From: Volutella citrinella
Lineage: Eukaryota > Ascomycota > Sordariomycetes > Hypocreales > Nectriaceae
DNA: 64,000 nucleotides
Direction: 5' to 3'
Assembly: GCA_034401135.1 (NCBI GenBank)
Contig: JAWZSP010000002.1
Span: 1,674,001 to 1,738,000, forward strand
Shown here one piece after another: positions 45,191-58,799 of this stretch. The position numbers were made by a program, and so were the translations under genes. The notes beneath the pieces are model-generated. The model saw nothing but the letters and a program-made list of their open reading frames with translations, did not search any database and was not told where the DNA came from. Positions within the stretch are counted from its first letter, which is position 1; the number at the start of each line of letters is the position of its first letter.

Positions 45191-46845
45191 GATGGCAGCC
45201 CTGCCCCTGGGTGTCGGTAATGGTAGGATATTAGGTTTCTAGGTATATTCTAGGATGATTCCGCGGTTTCAAGAGAAAATCTAGGCTTCGGTCTGGGGAA
45301 TTTCGCGTGCTGCGGAGGGCGGGAGCGTGTTGTTGGTCTGATCTACGCCAGGCGCTTGCCCGTCCCGACCGTGGAAGGCGCAGGTACAAAGCTGGTAAGT
45401 GCATTCTGTTCAAAGCTTTCTTTTGGCCCAGTATGTATTGAATAAGTGGAAGGAGCAGGCGTCCGTCGTTGGCAGCTACCTATTAGTATTTCCCCGTCGA
45501 GTTCGCTTTGTGTGCAGGTAAGGTGGCGAGCCAGCACAGTGCTCCCAGCCAAGAGATAAACTCTTGTGGTTGTCGATGAAACTACATCACAAGGACATGA
45601 ACCCTCCCTCACTCTTGATTTCATTAGTGTCGATGCTCGCGCCAACGTTTAGACGAGGCAGGTCTGCCATTTCCCGAGCAACCCAGCCCTCCATATCTCT
45701 GCATCACAGGAGGATTTAGGGGCACCAATCCAAGGTTCCAAGCGTAGAATAGTTTCATTGTGTTAGTACATTGATTTTACTGCGTGATTTGCCTTGTCTT
45801 CCGCCTACCTAGCCTCTGCTCAGACATCATGCCAGCTTTGTTGATTGATTTTTACCTACCAGAGACGGGGAACCCCCGACCTTTGCAAGTTTCGAAGGTT
45901 AAAATGCAGAATTCAAACACGCACAGCACTCTTATGAGTCTTGGTAAGTTTTATTAGTGCAACGCATTTCATTGTGTTGACGCACAATAGGCCCAACAAG
46001 TACTCCCTTCCAAGACAACATTTACGAAAGCGGTAACTCCCGGGCCAGATTGGACGATTTCGGTATTGATGGTATGGATCTCTTGTCTAACATCTAACAT
46101 CCGGAAACTAAACTTGCGGTCAATTGCCATGTTTATTCGAAGAGGGTCCCTGAGTCCAACACGGCTGCCCCCAAAGCTCCAGCCCAATGAAGGTTCCCTC
46201 AACGCCCGTACCCCCGCTGCACAAGTAGCTTGCTTTGATATTCACCTCTTGCAAAACTAGCGTAGCATGGATGTACACTGCACATTGCCATTGAAGTATA
46301 TTCGTAGATCTCTACCCGGGTGTCCATCTGCACGTGTTGCCTTATCCATGTATTCTGGTTGGTGGTGGTTGCCACTGTTAGCGTCGGCCTCAGCAGGTGC
46401 CGATGCCCGTCTCGGCTCAACCACGTGCAGTTGGGACAAGGCATGGATCACGGGCAAGGCAAAACAAGGTGGTGGTAGATTTCCCTTGGCCACCATACGA
46501 TATAGGACAAGACAAAACAATTTGAATAAAAGACCTCTTCCCAAATCGACCACCAGCCAGCAATAACCGTCTCTCGCCGGGGATTTTGATTTTTCTGGCC
46601 GACAATAATTTTGGACCCGCTGGGCTGTGTCGATTGTGTATCTCAGCCACCTGATTTTTGGGGCAAGAAATAAGGGCAGCCGATCGAACTGACTCAGCAA
46701 ATTTTCTTTGGCCTCATCATCGTCCCGCATCACCACCGCCGCCGAGCAGGAGCGCCGCACTGCCGATAGCTATACCGCATCGCCAATCAAGCGCATACGG
46801 ATCTTTGAATACCAGCCCGGCTTATGTCCTGACACAATCGCCATC
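45191..46845. promoter_or_regulatory. Divergent intergenic region, Cys-rich gene/TBF1
   Basis: 1.65 kb between divergent starts. It is more A/T-rich around 45700-46000 than its surroundings. No coding exon found. Confidence 0.4.
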
Positions 46846-49800
46846 ATGGCTGAGCCTGCCCAGCCCGACCTGGCCATGGCCTTATCTCCGCCGGGTGCGT
46901 TGCTGTCCCTCAATCGCAGCCCGCCACCAGTCGCATCGGCCTTACGTTGGGCCCTCGTCCAAATTGACACCGGCCGCATGGCTAACACCTCTTGAAAATT
47001 AGGCATAAAGCAGGAGCACAGCATCCTCGATGGCCTTGACCTGGAACTCGCCCTGCAGGCCGCGACGAAACGCCCCTTCCACGACTCGACCACCCCCGAC
47101 GACCCCTCCAAGCGGGTCAAGACAGAGCCTGATGCTATTCCCGATGACGGCTTCGGGCCCGATCAGGGTGCCGAAGAGTCCCTTGAGGACGGACTGGCCC
47201 TCCTCGTCCAGAATGCGCTTTCTAACGTGGGCGACCTGGTCGACCAATTCACACAGGAAGCTGCCGCCGACCACGTGCAGCAACAACAGCACGACGATCC
47301 CATGGATGTCGATAAAGACCCTCTTCCCGATCACACATTGCCTCCCATCCCCGTCATGTTCCTCTCCGAACCGCATAGATATGTGCGCAATGCTAGCAGC
47401 TATGCGCTAGGTAGCTTGGTAGGTTGTCTTAGATCTTGTCGTGGCGACGAAATTCTCACATTGAAGCAGGCCGTCACTCTCCTCCTGCTGTTGTCGCAGC
47501 CATCCGATGAGGCCACAAAATACATTCGCGACGACAGCTCACAGCACTCGCAGTCTTTCCACCAGCTGCGCTACTCATTGGAGCAAATTAAGCAGCTGTA
47601 CTCGCCCTCTTCGATCCTGTCCACCGACGAGCTCGACCTTCATGACGATGATTCGCGCGCCATCATTGACCTTTCAAACCTCGCACAGCTCGGGGCCTGG
47701 CTCGTCTCGGGTGGCCTTGTTTCATTCGCCGAAGCCAATCAACATTTCCACATGATTTTCCGGGGACAAATATCCGACTTGAGCTCTGAAGTGATTGATC
47801 TCTATCTATCGTTGAGGACTCAACTCGCCATCGAGTCACTGGCTGCGAGAGGCCCCGAGCAGCAGATCCAAGACGTCCTTCACGAATCCCTCATCAAAGG
47901 CCTTGAGGAGAAGCTTCGCGCCTTACACGGCCACTTGGAATTGACGCCGGCGGACCAGCAGTTTATGGCGACGGTGCGATCGCGCAAGGAAGCCCTTCAA
48001 AGAGAGGCCCAGACTGATATCGGTTGGTCGCCATCGTCTTGATATTTGTTCCTTACATCCAAGAACTAACCGAGTGTACAGACGAACTACGGAACCGCTA
48101 TCCTATCGATGATGTCTGTCGCAGTTTCGGTTCCCTCGTCAAAAGCCGTCTGTCCAATGTGTCAGATCTGGTGCGCAGGCTTGGCCATACTATACCCTCC
48201 TCGAATGACGACGACCCGACCATGGATATTCTTGGTGATGCTGCTGACCATGGTGACTTGGACTTGGATGATCTATCTTCATTCTTTGAGAAGACCACCT
48301 CTGGTCTTGTTCAAAACGCACTCGCTGGTCTGGCTGATGATGCCCTGGAGCCATCAGCACCAGAGCCAGTACCAGCGCCAGTGCCAGCGCCAGCACCGGA
48401 ACCAGAACCAGCATCGGCGCCAGCACCAGCACCTCCTCCTGCTGCCGCTGCTCCTCTTCCCCCTGCTCCTCCTCCCCCTCCTACTATTACTACCGCTACT
48501 ACTACTACGTCTACTACTACTCCTGCTCTAGCACCCGAAGAGCCTCCTATCCCCGAGATCACCAAGAGTCCCATAAAGGCAGAAGCTGCGGCTCCCCAGA
48601 CGAACGGCAAGATTGATCTCATGACGGATTATAAAGAATTAGAAGCTCTTGTTGCCGAGAGCACATCCAATTACGTGAAGACAACTCTTCACGGGCTGTC
48701 GCCGGTACCGTATCAGCCAACAGTACCCACAAGCACGGGTAAGTATTTGATTGTCACCAACAATTTGTTTCGTCTCTGCATAGGTTACTGATCATATGGT
48801 AGCACAATCGTATTTGAGTCAATTGCAACAAGCCCAATCACAGCACCCGTACTACTCGTACACCCACCAGGCTCCTGAGCAACCGCCGCCGCCGCCACCA
48901 GGCCCAGGCGAGAACCTCCCTCCAAACCAGACGTTTCCTAGCGCGATACTATATGACAAGGCACGCCAGGCTGCTCTCTCGAAATCTTCGGCCCACACGA
49001 GAAGAGAAGGCCTCCATTCCACACGCAGACCATGGACCCAGGAGGAGGAAAAGGCGCTGATGGCAGGTCTTGACATGGTGAAGGGGCCGCACTGGAGCCA
49101 GATTCTCACCTTGTTTGGCCAAAATGGCACCATATCCGACATACTAAAGGATAGGACTCAAGTCCAGCTCAAGGACAAGGCAAGAAACCTAAAGCTTTTC
49201 TTCCTCAAGACGAACTCAGAGATGCCGTACTATCTACAGGCTGTCACGGGCGAGCTGAAGACGCGAGCACCAACACAAGCCGCGAGGAAGGAGGCAGAGG
49301 AGCGGGCAAGGATGAACTCGGAGGAAGAGCAGGCTCGAATACAAGGCATCATGACTCTGGCCGCGGGCCTGCAGAACCTTCCCCAGGGAAGAGTAGCCGG
49401 CAGCCCTGCCACGGCAGTGGGACCAGGCGTTGTGACACCAGCCCAAGCCGCCAGTGCTGCCCAAGCCGCGGCGATACAGCCCGGGGCCGCACACCAGCAT
49501 CCGGCAACGCAGCCAGCCGTCACTTCGGGATATCCAGCATCATCCCTGCCACAAGCTCGCTCCGGCATGATGGCAACAACGCACCAAGCTCTGCATTCCG
49601 TTGCGCAACCCGTACCCCGCCCACAATCACAACTCCCGCCGCAAACACCCCGGCCTCAGCAGCAGCAACAACCACAGCAGACTCATTCTGCGATGCACTC
49701 GCCCGCGCAAACCCAAGCGAGCTCACCGATACGCCCTCACACAACTACACCGGTTGCCAACTCTCAGCACCAACCCCCGGCGCACACTCCTGGGACGCCC

Positions 49801-50025
49801 CAGTTTACGCCAAGCTTGGCGGCTCAGCCAGCGCAGCAGTCCCAGTACGCACTGCCCCAGGTGCCACAAGCCAGGTACCCATCTCCAGAGGTCACCACGC
49901 AGGCTCTGACGGCTGCCCTGGCTGCCCCGGCGCCCATACCAGAGCCGCAGGCCGACATTCACGACAACGCCGCCGAGGCTGCACTACTCCAGGGCCTGCA
50001 GGCAGCAGTTGCGGAGTCAATGTAG
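46846..50025 (+). CDS. TBF1: Telomere-repeat-binding factor TBF1-like
   Basis: Nuclear protein binding TTAGGG repeats through a single Myb/telobox domain, with roles at telomeres and promoters. The model is join(46846..46894, 47003..48022, 48082..48738, 48803..50025), 982 aa. The TRF-homology dimerisation region covers about residues 125-355 (PPIPVMFLSEPHRYVRNASS to QQFMATVRSRKEAL). A low-complexity Pro/Ala/Thr linker follows (residues about 445-520). The Myb domain starts near residue 650 (RRPWTQEEEKALMAGLDMV), and the telobox VQLKDKARNLK is at 696-706. The C-terminal 250 residues are Gln/Ala/Pro-rich. Intron 2 has an atypical GTTGGT donor; its retention would stop translation at 48042, before the Myb domain. 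Confidence 0.9.
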
Positions 50026-50741
50026 CCAAAGGCGAGGCATGGCCACGGCAACGGCTCTGTGTGTTGCCATTATGGAAGCACAACTCTATTGTTTTGCCAG
50101 TACGCACTTACAAGTTTGCATTTCCGTACCGGGGTCGGGCGTCCTTGACGCTGGACTCCCGTGAATTGAAGAAAGGAGGGAGTACAACCAATGTCTGTTG
50201 AGGCGCGTATAGGAAAAGTAACTCTTTGTTTGAACGGAATGATACCACGACTTATAGGAGTATGATGGGAGAAGATCATGTTTTTCGGCGCATGACAGGC
50301 TCCCTAGTTAGACGATTAAAGACTCGGCAACTTGAGCGAATTATATTTGTATCCTTTGACAAACCAACGACTGAACATGAGGAGAGGCGCAGGTGACGAT
50401 TGCAAACATAACGCTAGAGGTGACGAATAGGTTTCTGGGGTGTCCGCCTGTAGGGGCTATTTTGTAGCTTGTGCCCACGACATTTGTACCACCGCTTGGC
50501 AATCAATCATCTGCCCCGCTTGTTTTCATTTTCGTGAAACGTAGAAAAACAGCGGTGGCGACGAGCGTGCTGATGAACGCTGGAAGGCTCGATGAACGGG
50601 CATGTATAAGGTGGGTGTGCCGTTGCAGGATGGGCAGAGTCCCTGTGCTCTCGTCGCCGTTCTATGTCTGGATGTTGGGCATTTTGCAACCACCGTGTCG
50701 GTATCAACTCGCCACAGTCTACTACCTTGTCCCTCGGAACA
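50026..50741. other. Intergenic region, TBF1 to Cys/His-rich gene
   Basis: 0.7 kb with the TBF1 3' flank and the presumed promoter of the next gene. An in-frame ATG at 50664 could extend that gene by 26 codons. No other coding signal. Confidence 0.4.
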
Positions 50742-52280
50742 ATGCTACCGAATAGCTTCTACAACAGGCGCGACAGCTGGTCATCGACAACCCGAGTGGC
50801 GTGTGCCGCCCCCGGTACGATATGTCGGAATGAGCCTACTGGGATGAGACTCGATGGACGAAGAATCGTCTCCCAGTTTTGCCAGTTCCACGCCTGCAGG
50901 CGCGTTGAAGCCGGCCAGGCTTGCAATATGGCCAAGCTGCCCGCCGCCTTGGCGTGCCGCGAACGTGCGTCCGCAGAATCAGTCTCCCGGTGACGGTCCT
51001 TTCTACTAACTGGGATGCAGACCTGCAGTGCTCTGCAACGGAGAACGGCATCCGATGCACGCTAGATGCCAGACTCGACAATTCTGTAGTGTACAGTTAC
51101 TGTTCACAGCTACGTGAGCATGACCACCAAATGGCCTGTTCTGAGTGTCACCTAGTTGACGTTGGATCCAGATCTCTGCACCCAGCATGGATGTGTGAAT
51201 CGTCGAGAGCGACACAACGGCGACGACCTTCTCTACTGCAACGAGCACCGATGCGAGCACGATAACTGCCGGGGGCTGAGGGGATCAGGACCGTATTGCA
51301 GAGCGCATACCTGCTACGACCCGGAATGCATCTCCTTTGTCGCGGCTGGAGGTGGAAGCCCCGATGACCCCGACTCCTACTGTGACAGGCACCGTCGCTG
51401 CGCCAAGGCTCAGTGTAGGCGATTTTGCCACACTAGAGAAAACGGCTTCATGTCACCATTCTGCGGCTCACACTTCTGCGAAGCAACCGACTGCGTCGAC
51501 GAGCGTGCCACTGGCAGTTTCTGCGTCCCACACACTTGCGTTGAGGCAGGTTGCTCAAAAGGCCGCGAGTCCGCAACTAGCGAGTACTGCAAGGAACACA
51601 AGTGCAAGGTAAAAGGCTGCCGGTTGAGAAAGCTGGGGAAAGACTTCTGCCCCTATCACAAGTGCATGTGCGAGGGGTGCGAGCCGGAGGCGACCGAACA
51701 CCAGCGCTGTGAACAGCATCAGAGGAACGGCCGCAAAGGTGCAAAGGAGACCACTTGCGCTCCTGGTACTGATCCCGAAACGGATGCTTGTTGCGCAAGC
51801 TGTAAGTGACCACTCGTTCCACGAACAGCAGTGGTTAATGGAGCCATAGGTGACTCTCGAGGACGTCGATGCCCCGGCGGCTGCGGAGGGCGGGACGAAA
51901 CGGAACGGAACGCGGCGTGCTGGGAAATCAATATTTGCAGTATTTCGGATTGCCAATCTCCTAGGCAGCCGTCATTTACCCTCTGTCTGGGACACAAGTG
52001 TCTGGTTTCCGACTGCTGCAGAAACCGACGAGCGCCGTCGTTCCGATCCCGCTACTGCGAAGAGCTGTTCTGCAGCACTCATGCATGCGAGTATTCTGGC
52101 TGCCGCAACCAAGTACTCGAGGACTCTTCGTGGTGCTTTGAGCATATCCAGCGGGTGCGAGTCGAGACTAGTGAGAACTCGGTGTGTGGCTGTGATGCCC
52201 GAAATCGTACCAGGCATAGAGAATGCCATGGCACTAGCAGGAGGCAGCATCGGCATTTCTGCATGGGTATGGGACACTAA
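50742..52280 (+). CDS. Cys/His-rich tandem-module protein, function unknown
   Basis: The model is join(50742..50964, 51021..51113, 51172..51801, 51850..52280), 458 aa. The three introns (48-58 bp) each restore the same repeated motif at the joins, which strongly supports the model. About 14 modules of the form C-x4-C ... (F/Y/L/W)C-x2-H-x-C run through the protein; examples are FCQFHAC, YCNEHRC, YCRAHTC, FCGSHFC, FCVPHTC, YCKEHKC and FCPYHKC, with CVEAGC, CKVKGC and CEYSGC between them. Each module offers three Cys and one His, so zinc binding is likely. There is no signal peptide or membrane segment, so it should be intracellular. I do not recognise the family. Function, perhaps nucleic-acid or protein binding, is inference only. 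The start may lie at 50664 instead. Confidence 0.72.
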
Positions 52281-54412
52281 ATATCTAGGGGGCCGATGGT
52301 GGCGACTTGGGGGCTGTCAATAGGGCTGATTGAAGGTCATGGATGCCGTGGATGTCATGGAGGGTTAAGGACGAAGCGATGTAGTTCATGCCACAAGCCC
52401 GCATGGAGCTGGTATCATTGTCATGTCACTGGCGTGGGATAGAGGGGCCGTGAAGTGGAACATGGAGGCAAGATGTCGAGGTGTTGGGAATCCGAGGGAG
52501 CGAATTCACGGTGACGCTGGTCCGTGTAAGTGCCCGGTTGGTTCATGGCGCTGGCTTTGTTCGATCAGCAGCAGCGGAGATGTGTGGGGATTTGGCGAAT
52601 AGACAGGGCTCGAGGGGTCCAATGTGGTCCTGTGTGTCCTGGAAGAGCACCCCAAACGTGAAAACAGGCAGCGACCAGATGGCACTATTTGAGAACAAAG
52701 GCGTGAATCACAGGGCGCTGCACGCTAGACGCCCTGTGTGCAGGCCGGGCTCGGGCTCGGAAAGCGAACCATGTCAGCGTCCAAAAGTCCGAGGACAGAA
52801 GGCTGCCAAGGGAAGTGGCCAGGCTCGTGGCGGCTCGATGCCGGGGACGGACCAGTAGTTACTGGACTGGTCGTGATGGTTGTGTGTGGAGGCTGGAGCG
52901 AGGCTGTGGTGTGGGAGGCCGCTGTCAGATCTGGGCAGGTGACAGACACAGTGCTAACGCTGCTGTGCAGCATAGACCCGCGGCACCTAAAAGTTGGTGG
53001 CGTCCAACCACTGAAGGCTGGTTCACTGTGCGACACACACGGTACGCCGGTCCTCCACCATGCAGGTCGCTTGACTGGCCCACGCCTTGCCGGCGCTCAC
53101 CAGGAACAAGCACCTGCATCCTGCACGCCTTGGCCCGGGGCACATCGCCAGGCCAGCCAATGCAGCGACGCAGACGTCCCTTTGACCTGCATCTCCCGCC
53201 CAAGCCTGAGCGGATTCGCCCGCTAAGATGCCGCCGATCTGGCGGTTCGTTTGCATCTCGATCCATCCAATAACAGAGTGAGAGAGTGTGATAAACAGCA
53301 GCAACAGCAGAGCAGTCGAAATGGCATCTTCTTTGTCGTCTCCCCATGGCCAAAGCTCTACCCGTGCATCGCCAACCTCTGGGCACATACCTTGCGTCCG
53401 TCTTTCTCTTTGTCCCCAGTGTTTCACAGCGGCGTCCCGCGCTCTCGGTATTATCCACTTCTCGCTCGCCCATCCCAACATGACGTCCACTTGACGGGAC
53501 AAGGAGGGCCACGCGCGCCCCCCCTCCCCCTCCCCTCGTGGGCCAACACCAGGTCAAAGCCACACTCTGCTCAAGGCCGCCACTTTTCGTGCCTGTCAGT
53601 AGCTAGCTGCAAGGTCGATTTCTTGCATTGCATCCTCGAATTTTGCTGCTATTATTCCCGGCTCGCTCAAGCGCTCCTCGGACTCTGGGAGTGCGAGCCA
53701 TATCCTGGCTTTGTCTCATGCCGTTGCTCAAACTTTCAACAGACCTCGACGAGGTTCGAGTCACACTGATTGCCTGGTATAGCCACAACTTGCCGTTACC
53801 ACCTGCTCTTTGCCTCTCCGTTTTCAATCACGTATCCACAGCCTCGTGCTGTGCTTTTTGTTCCCTTGCTGCTCTTCTGGCCCCCATTCGAGTCCTAGAC
53901 ATGGTTGCCTCCGCTGGATGACCTGCTATATCAATGTCATCTCGTCCCACAGCCCGGTTTTTTGGAGCTGAGCCATTCGTCGAAGCTGCTCCTCTATAGT
54001 ATTGGATCACCTGCTTCCTTCTAGTGCCTCCTTTATACATCACCCTCTCTGTTGGGCCCGTCCCCAAGTAGTCACACCGCACAGCCCTGTCTCAGGACGC
54101 TAGTCTTGCGCCCGAGAAGCCATTCATACTTGAACCAGCTCCTCCCCGACAGGTGTGTTCCATTTCTGCTACTTCAACGTCGTGCCTAAGACGTTCTCCT
54201 GTCTTTACCCTTTGCTTCATTCCCTGATTCAGCGCCAAACCGAAGACAACCGACAACCGAAACACTCGCCGTTTAAGTGTATTTGGGTTCATCTATCAAG
54301 ACTTGGACTCAACAGGAACACCTCAATAAGATCGGACTTCTAATTCACGGAATTAGTAGTCACTCGCTTGCTCAACCACTTCTTCCAACTCAAGCTTGCA
54401 CTCGAACCAAAG
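52281..54412. other. Intergenic region upstream of the first coiled-coil gene
   Basis: 2.1 kb without a supportable gene. The part from about 53400 to 54412 is pyrimidine-rich, as expected of promoter and leader. Frames at 52738-53273 and 53251-53769 lack domains. Confidence 0.45.
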
Positions 54413-55027
54413 ATGTACGACACGGCAAGACAGTATTACTGGACCACCACCGCTGCGGGGGATCCGGAATATGTTACTATCAAGCGGTCGTACTCTCAGG
54501 GACATCACCAGGACCATGATTGCCAGTACTACACTGTCAGCCACGAGGAATGGTACAGGATTGTGAACCGAAATCGGCTGCTGGACGAGTCCAACCAGGC
54601 CTTGGGCGCACAGAATGATGCGTTGAGACTGAGCCTCTCCAACGCCGAAGCTCAGATCTCTGAGCTCTGTGGAGAGAACGACTCGCTTCGACATTCCCAC
54701 GGCAGCGGCAGAAGCTCGTCACACCGCCGACATCATCACCACCACAGCCACGACAAGTCCCGAAAGGAGATTGCGAAGCTGGAGAAGGAGAATGAAAGAG
54801 TGAGAGAGGAAAACTTCGACCTCCGGTGGAGAATCCGCGAACTATCCAAACAGCTCGATGAGGGTAACACAAGACGAGCCTCGGACTTGCAGAGGACCAT
54901 TGACCACTGGATGAGGAAGTTTCACGACATGCGGACCCGATACGACAACATACTCGAGTCTTTGCAAACCAAATCTGATAAGATCCTGGTCTATGAGGAT
55001 ATCCTCAGGAGAAATGGATTCATCTAG
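54413..55027 (+). CDS. Short coiled-coil protein, function unknown
   Basis: Single exon, 204 aa, ATG 54413 (CAAAGATG). The N-terminal 50 residues are Tyr/His-rich (RQYYWTTTA, DCQYYTVSHEEWYRI). Two leucine/asparagine-spaced coiled-coil stretches follow, at about residues 52-92 and 116-148 (KLEKENERVREENFDLRWRI), separated by a Ser/His-rich linker with a run of five His. The last 45 residues are conserved-looking (WMRKFHDMRTRYDNILESL). No catalytic motif or targeting signal is visible. The second heptad region resembles that of the protein at 62181; the two may be distant paralogues. Confidence 0.7.
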   Translation: MYDTARQYYWTTTAAGDPEYVTIKRSYSQGHHQDHDCQYYTVSHEEWYRIVNRNRLLDESNQALGAQNDALRLSLSNAEAQISELCGENDSLRHSHGSGRSSSHRRHHHHHSHDKSRKEIAKLEKENERVREENFDLRWRIRELSKQLDEGNTRRASDLQRTIDHWMRKFHDMRTRYDNILESLQTKSDKILVYEDILRRNGFI

Positions 55028-58000
55028 ATGGCACCTATATTTTTGGTTTCTCGCTTTCTCCATTCTTTTCGGTATATTTTTTTTTACTGTTAGCGATACC
55101 CCGAGGACATTGCACCAGGACGACGGAGTTCACAGCTATGGATCTTTTCTATGTACTTGACGAGCTGTTTTGGTGTTTTCTCATTTACAAATTAGAGACG
55201 GAATATGATATACAGACTGGGTACGCAGAGTCCGCGACGGTTCAAGGTCGTCGCATACGCTAACACGCGATTCGATAGACAATTTCCAAGGATCAAGAGG
55301 CTCAAGAATTGAGGACATGTCCAGAATGGGCAAGTGTCCGTGGGGAGGGCATAGACTGCTGAGCCTTTCGGTTGGGTGGTCAGGATTACGACGACTACTG
55401 GCTTGGGCAATGGTACTAGATGGAAGGCAACAGAATGTGGTGTGTCTGGGCTTTGCGATTGTTAGATAGAAGCCAATCATGGCTGAATAGACTTTGAATG
55501 TGACACTGGTGCTCCGGACGACGGATGAATCGTGTGATGCGGTCGTGGGGTGGCTCAGATGATTGGACTGTCGGCCTCGGGGGGGTCAGGTGGGGGTTAT
55601 TGGCAACCTACTTCTACTCTGTAGTACGTACTAGCAGGCAAGGTCCTTAAAGGGGGTGCGGCTCGTGACGGGCGATCGTTGGACGGGAAATAGAAAAAAG
55701 GAGAGGGTGCCATAGGGCAACGGCAAGCAAGCCGAGTGCGCGAACCCGGGGGCCGGGGGTGGTTGAACATGGAAGGCCTCAAAAGCCAGACCCTGGCCTG
55801 GGGTTTCAGAGCGTTGGGCGAGAGAAGGTCATTTCCCGCCGAGCAGTGTGGGCCAAGGGATTGTCGCCAGAAAGCAAACATGTACGACGTTGGAAGAGGT
55901 GGTTAGTAATCTAGGTGTCGAATGTTCAAACTGTCAACCATGAAAGCTTTGTAACGTCGATGCAGCCGGTTTGGACTGGTTGCCTGAGTGGCAAATAGTC
56001 TGCAGGACATCTAGGACCTACATTAGTAGTACTAGTCGTATGGAAGTATGTTGGTAGTAGTGTAGTTGCCTTGCAGGCGTCAACGACACATTAGGATCCG
56101 TCAGCAGCCTAGTGCGGGCCTGCAGACAGCGACCGGTGGCAGATTGCCCCCGTCACTCGTCTGGAAGGGCGCACATTGGACACTTTCGTGCGCGAGGCAG
56201 CGAGGCTTGGCCGAGGTGGACGCTGCCCACCATCTCGAGCGCATGCAGGCAGTGGTCGGACGCCCTCGTCGGCGCCACGGCTGTCAGAAGCCCACAGCAA
56301 CATGAACAGAAGGAGGGAGGGGTGGGAAGACCAGAGTGTGTGTGGGAGACACCGCTACGAAGTCGAGCCGATGTGTGATGCCGACGATGTGGGCTGGTTG
56401 CCGGCAAAAGAGTACCGGTAGTCGGACGGACGCCAATGTCAAGCGATTTGCAGGACTTGTAGCAATGGGCTGGGTGATGCCGCGTGACGAATGTGGCACA
56501 GGGCAGATCCGAGGCGGATCAACAGTTGTGGTGGTGGCATGCAGAAAGGGGCGGTGGGCAAGCGATGGCGGCCAGCTGCGACGCTGTTGCATTGAAGATG
56601 GTGGGCGTGTGGGTGACCTTTTTTTGAATCATGGAGCGGCCATGGTGTTTGCGTATCTGCGTGAGACACAGAAACCGGCGGATGGGAGCACACGACGACC
56701 TGACAGATGCATCCGTCAGTCAATCGCAAGTCCACGGTACCAAGCCGCGCACAATGACGTGCCGCCAGAGCCAGAATGATCGTCTGGGTATCTGGTACTA
56801 AGGCACAGTAACAGACCGCGAAAGGGCGCGCCGCTGCGGGCGTGCATGTCGTGCGGGCTGCATGATTTTGCGCTGCGACAACAATGGAATGCCATTTGCC
56901 AGCGCCCCAAAACAGCGGCGGCGCAAGCGTTGCAGCGCAGCGCGTCTTGGGGGGTGTTTTGCGCATCGGCATCTTCATGCGGTGGAGAGCGCGCATGAAG
57001 AAAATCGGTGTTGGACGGCCAGACGTGGGCAAACAACTGCCATCAATTGTTGATTTGGTGTGGGCGCAGATACCAAAGCATCCGAGAGTGACACGAGCTC
57101 CAAGGCTGAAAAGCTACAACGCCCGGTTGCCTGGCAGCCCACAACTGGCAGCCGGTTGAGTGTTGACCGAGGCGGGTAGATCCGTCCCCCGCCGGTTGTT
57201 TTAGCGAGCCTCTCCGGCCTCATTCACAATTTGCCACTCGTAGTCCTACCATGCGGCCTACACTCTATTATATGCCCTGTGGTTGCGCCCAGGACTTTTA
57301 GTGTCAGCGCTAACAGTGGTCTGTAACTGGTCGGACGTCGCCCCGACCAAGAGCATTACAGTAGCATGGCCGTTTTATCAAGCATCCAACCTGATGGCAG
57401 CTCGACCGAGGCAGCCACTTATTACTTGTGCCCGACACGAGCGCATTGGCCGCGGGGCGCCAAGGGGCGGGATGACGCTATCGTTCTTCGGGGAGCTCTC
57501 CCGCCGCCAATAATTACAGTGCATCACAGGCACTAAATTACTTGCTGGCTTACATACATCTGGCAGGTCCAGTGTGGTGCGCAGCAAGGGAAGGGACGGC
57601 GGGACTGCTGCGTGCAAGTCTGCCCAGGCTCATTCCTGGAAAGAGGCCCACACACAGGAATTGCATTCATCTATAATTTCATTCACCTTGGGGCGGGCCT
57701 GGGACCTGGGGCGCCGGGCCGGGATGCCAGACCGACCAGGCCTCTGGCTTCTGGCCCTCCAATCTCACACCGCGGAGCCGGCCCTCTCCACCTCAGCCCT
57801 ATATCCCATGGGTCGCTACGTAATTGCCACGTTCCGGGTAGAGCTTCTCTAGGAGACTAGCAGACCGGGCAATCTCATCGCTCCACGATGGAATGGGCCA
57901 GGTCCCATCTCTTGGGCCTGGATCGCTCGTCAAATCATCCCTTGGGCGCCGACCCAAATTTCCCCAGCCCGCACCCCATTCTTTCTCCTGTCTCGCGCCC

Positions 58001-58769
58001 GGGACTGTGCCGCGCCCATGAGACGGAATGGGGGGAGGGGCAAGAGGGTCGAGATTGAGCACACAAATCCGCGCCGTCGGGATTTGGGCGTCGGCCAGTC
58101 CCGGACGCAGCATGCCGGCGAACAAGGGGGAAGCCCTCTATGGCTTTAGCAGACCCTGGTCGCACGCACACGCACGGGAGTTGCAGAAAGGACAGAGAGG
58201 GATAAGAAGAAGAAAAAAGAAAGGAGAATTCGACAGGGAGGAGGGGAGCTACGACGAAGAAAAAAAGGAAGAAAAGAAAATATGGTCCAGGCCTGTGCTG
58301 GGCCCAGGCCTCACAAACGACGAGGGCGCCTTTTTTAATCACGCCCTGTTGTGCGAGTACAGCGCTACGGTTGTGACAACGGAATCACACAAGACCAGAC
58401 AGCGCAACAAGACCCCGACAACGTATCGTGAGTGGCTTCGCGTTCCTTTTTTTGTTGTTGACCTCGCCCATGAAAATATGATGACTCACAGCCACTACGA
58501 GCTTACCGGGTGCTGTGCCCTGCGCCGCCATGCCATGCCATGTCATGCCAGCTAGATTGCTTGCTTTGATTCCATGCTTGCGCTGCCGCCGTGGCTTTTC
58601 GGCCCCTTCCATCGTGGCTCATCTCATCCTTCCTTCTGCCAAACGGGAGGGGAGGGCCCGTCGCCGGACAAGGTAGGCAATACCACAGAATAGAATTGCG
58701 GATACCCCAGTGCATATCAGTACTGGGATGAGCATTGTCAAGCCTCCCCGGCTGGCAACAGAGAGAGCC

Positions 58770-58799
58770 CACACACACACACACACTCTCTCTCTCTCC
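58770..58799 (+). repeat. CA/CT microsatellite
   Basis: Eight CA units pass directly into about six CT units in non-coding DNA. Probably length-variable between strains. Confidence 0.8.

Noticed and set aside
51802..51831. Alternative acceptor (CAGCAG) for the third intron of the Cys/His-rich gene
   Set aside because: Would give a 30-bp intron, too short; the acceptor at 51849 gives 48 bp and also preserves the frame.
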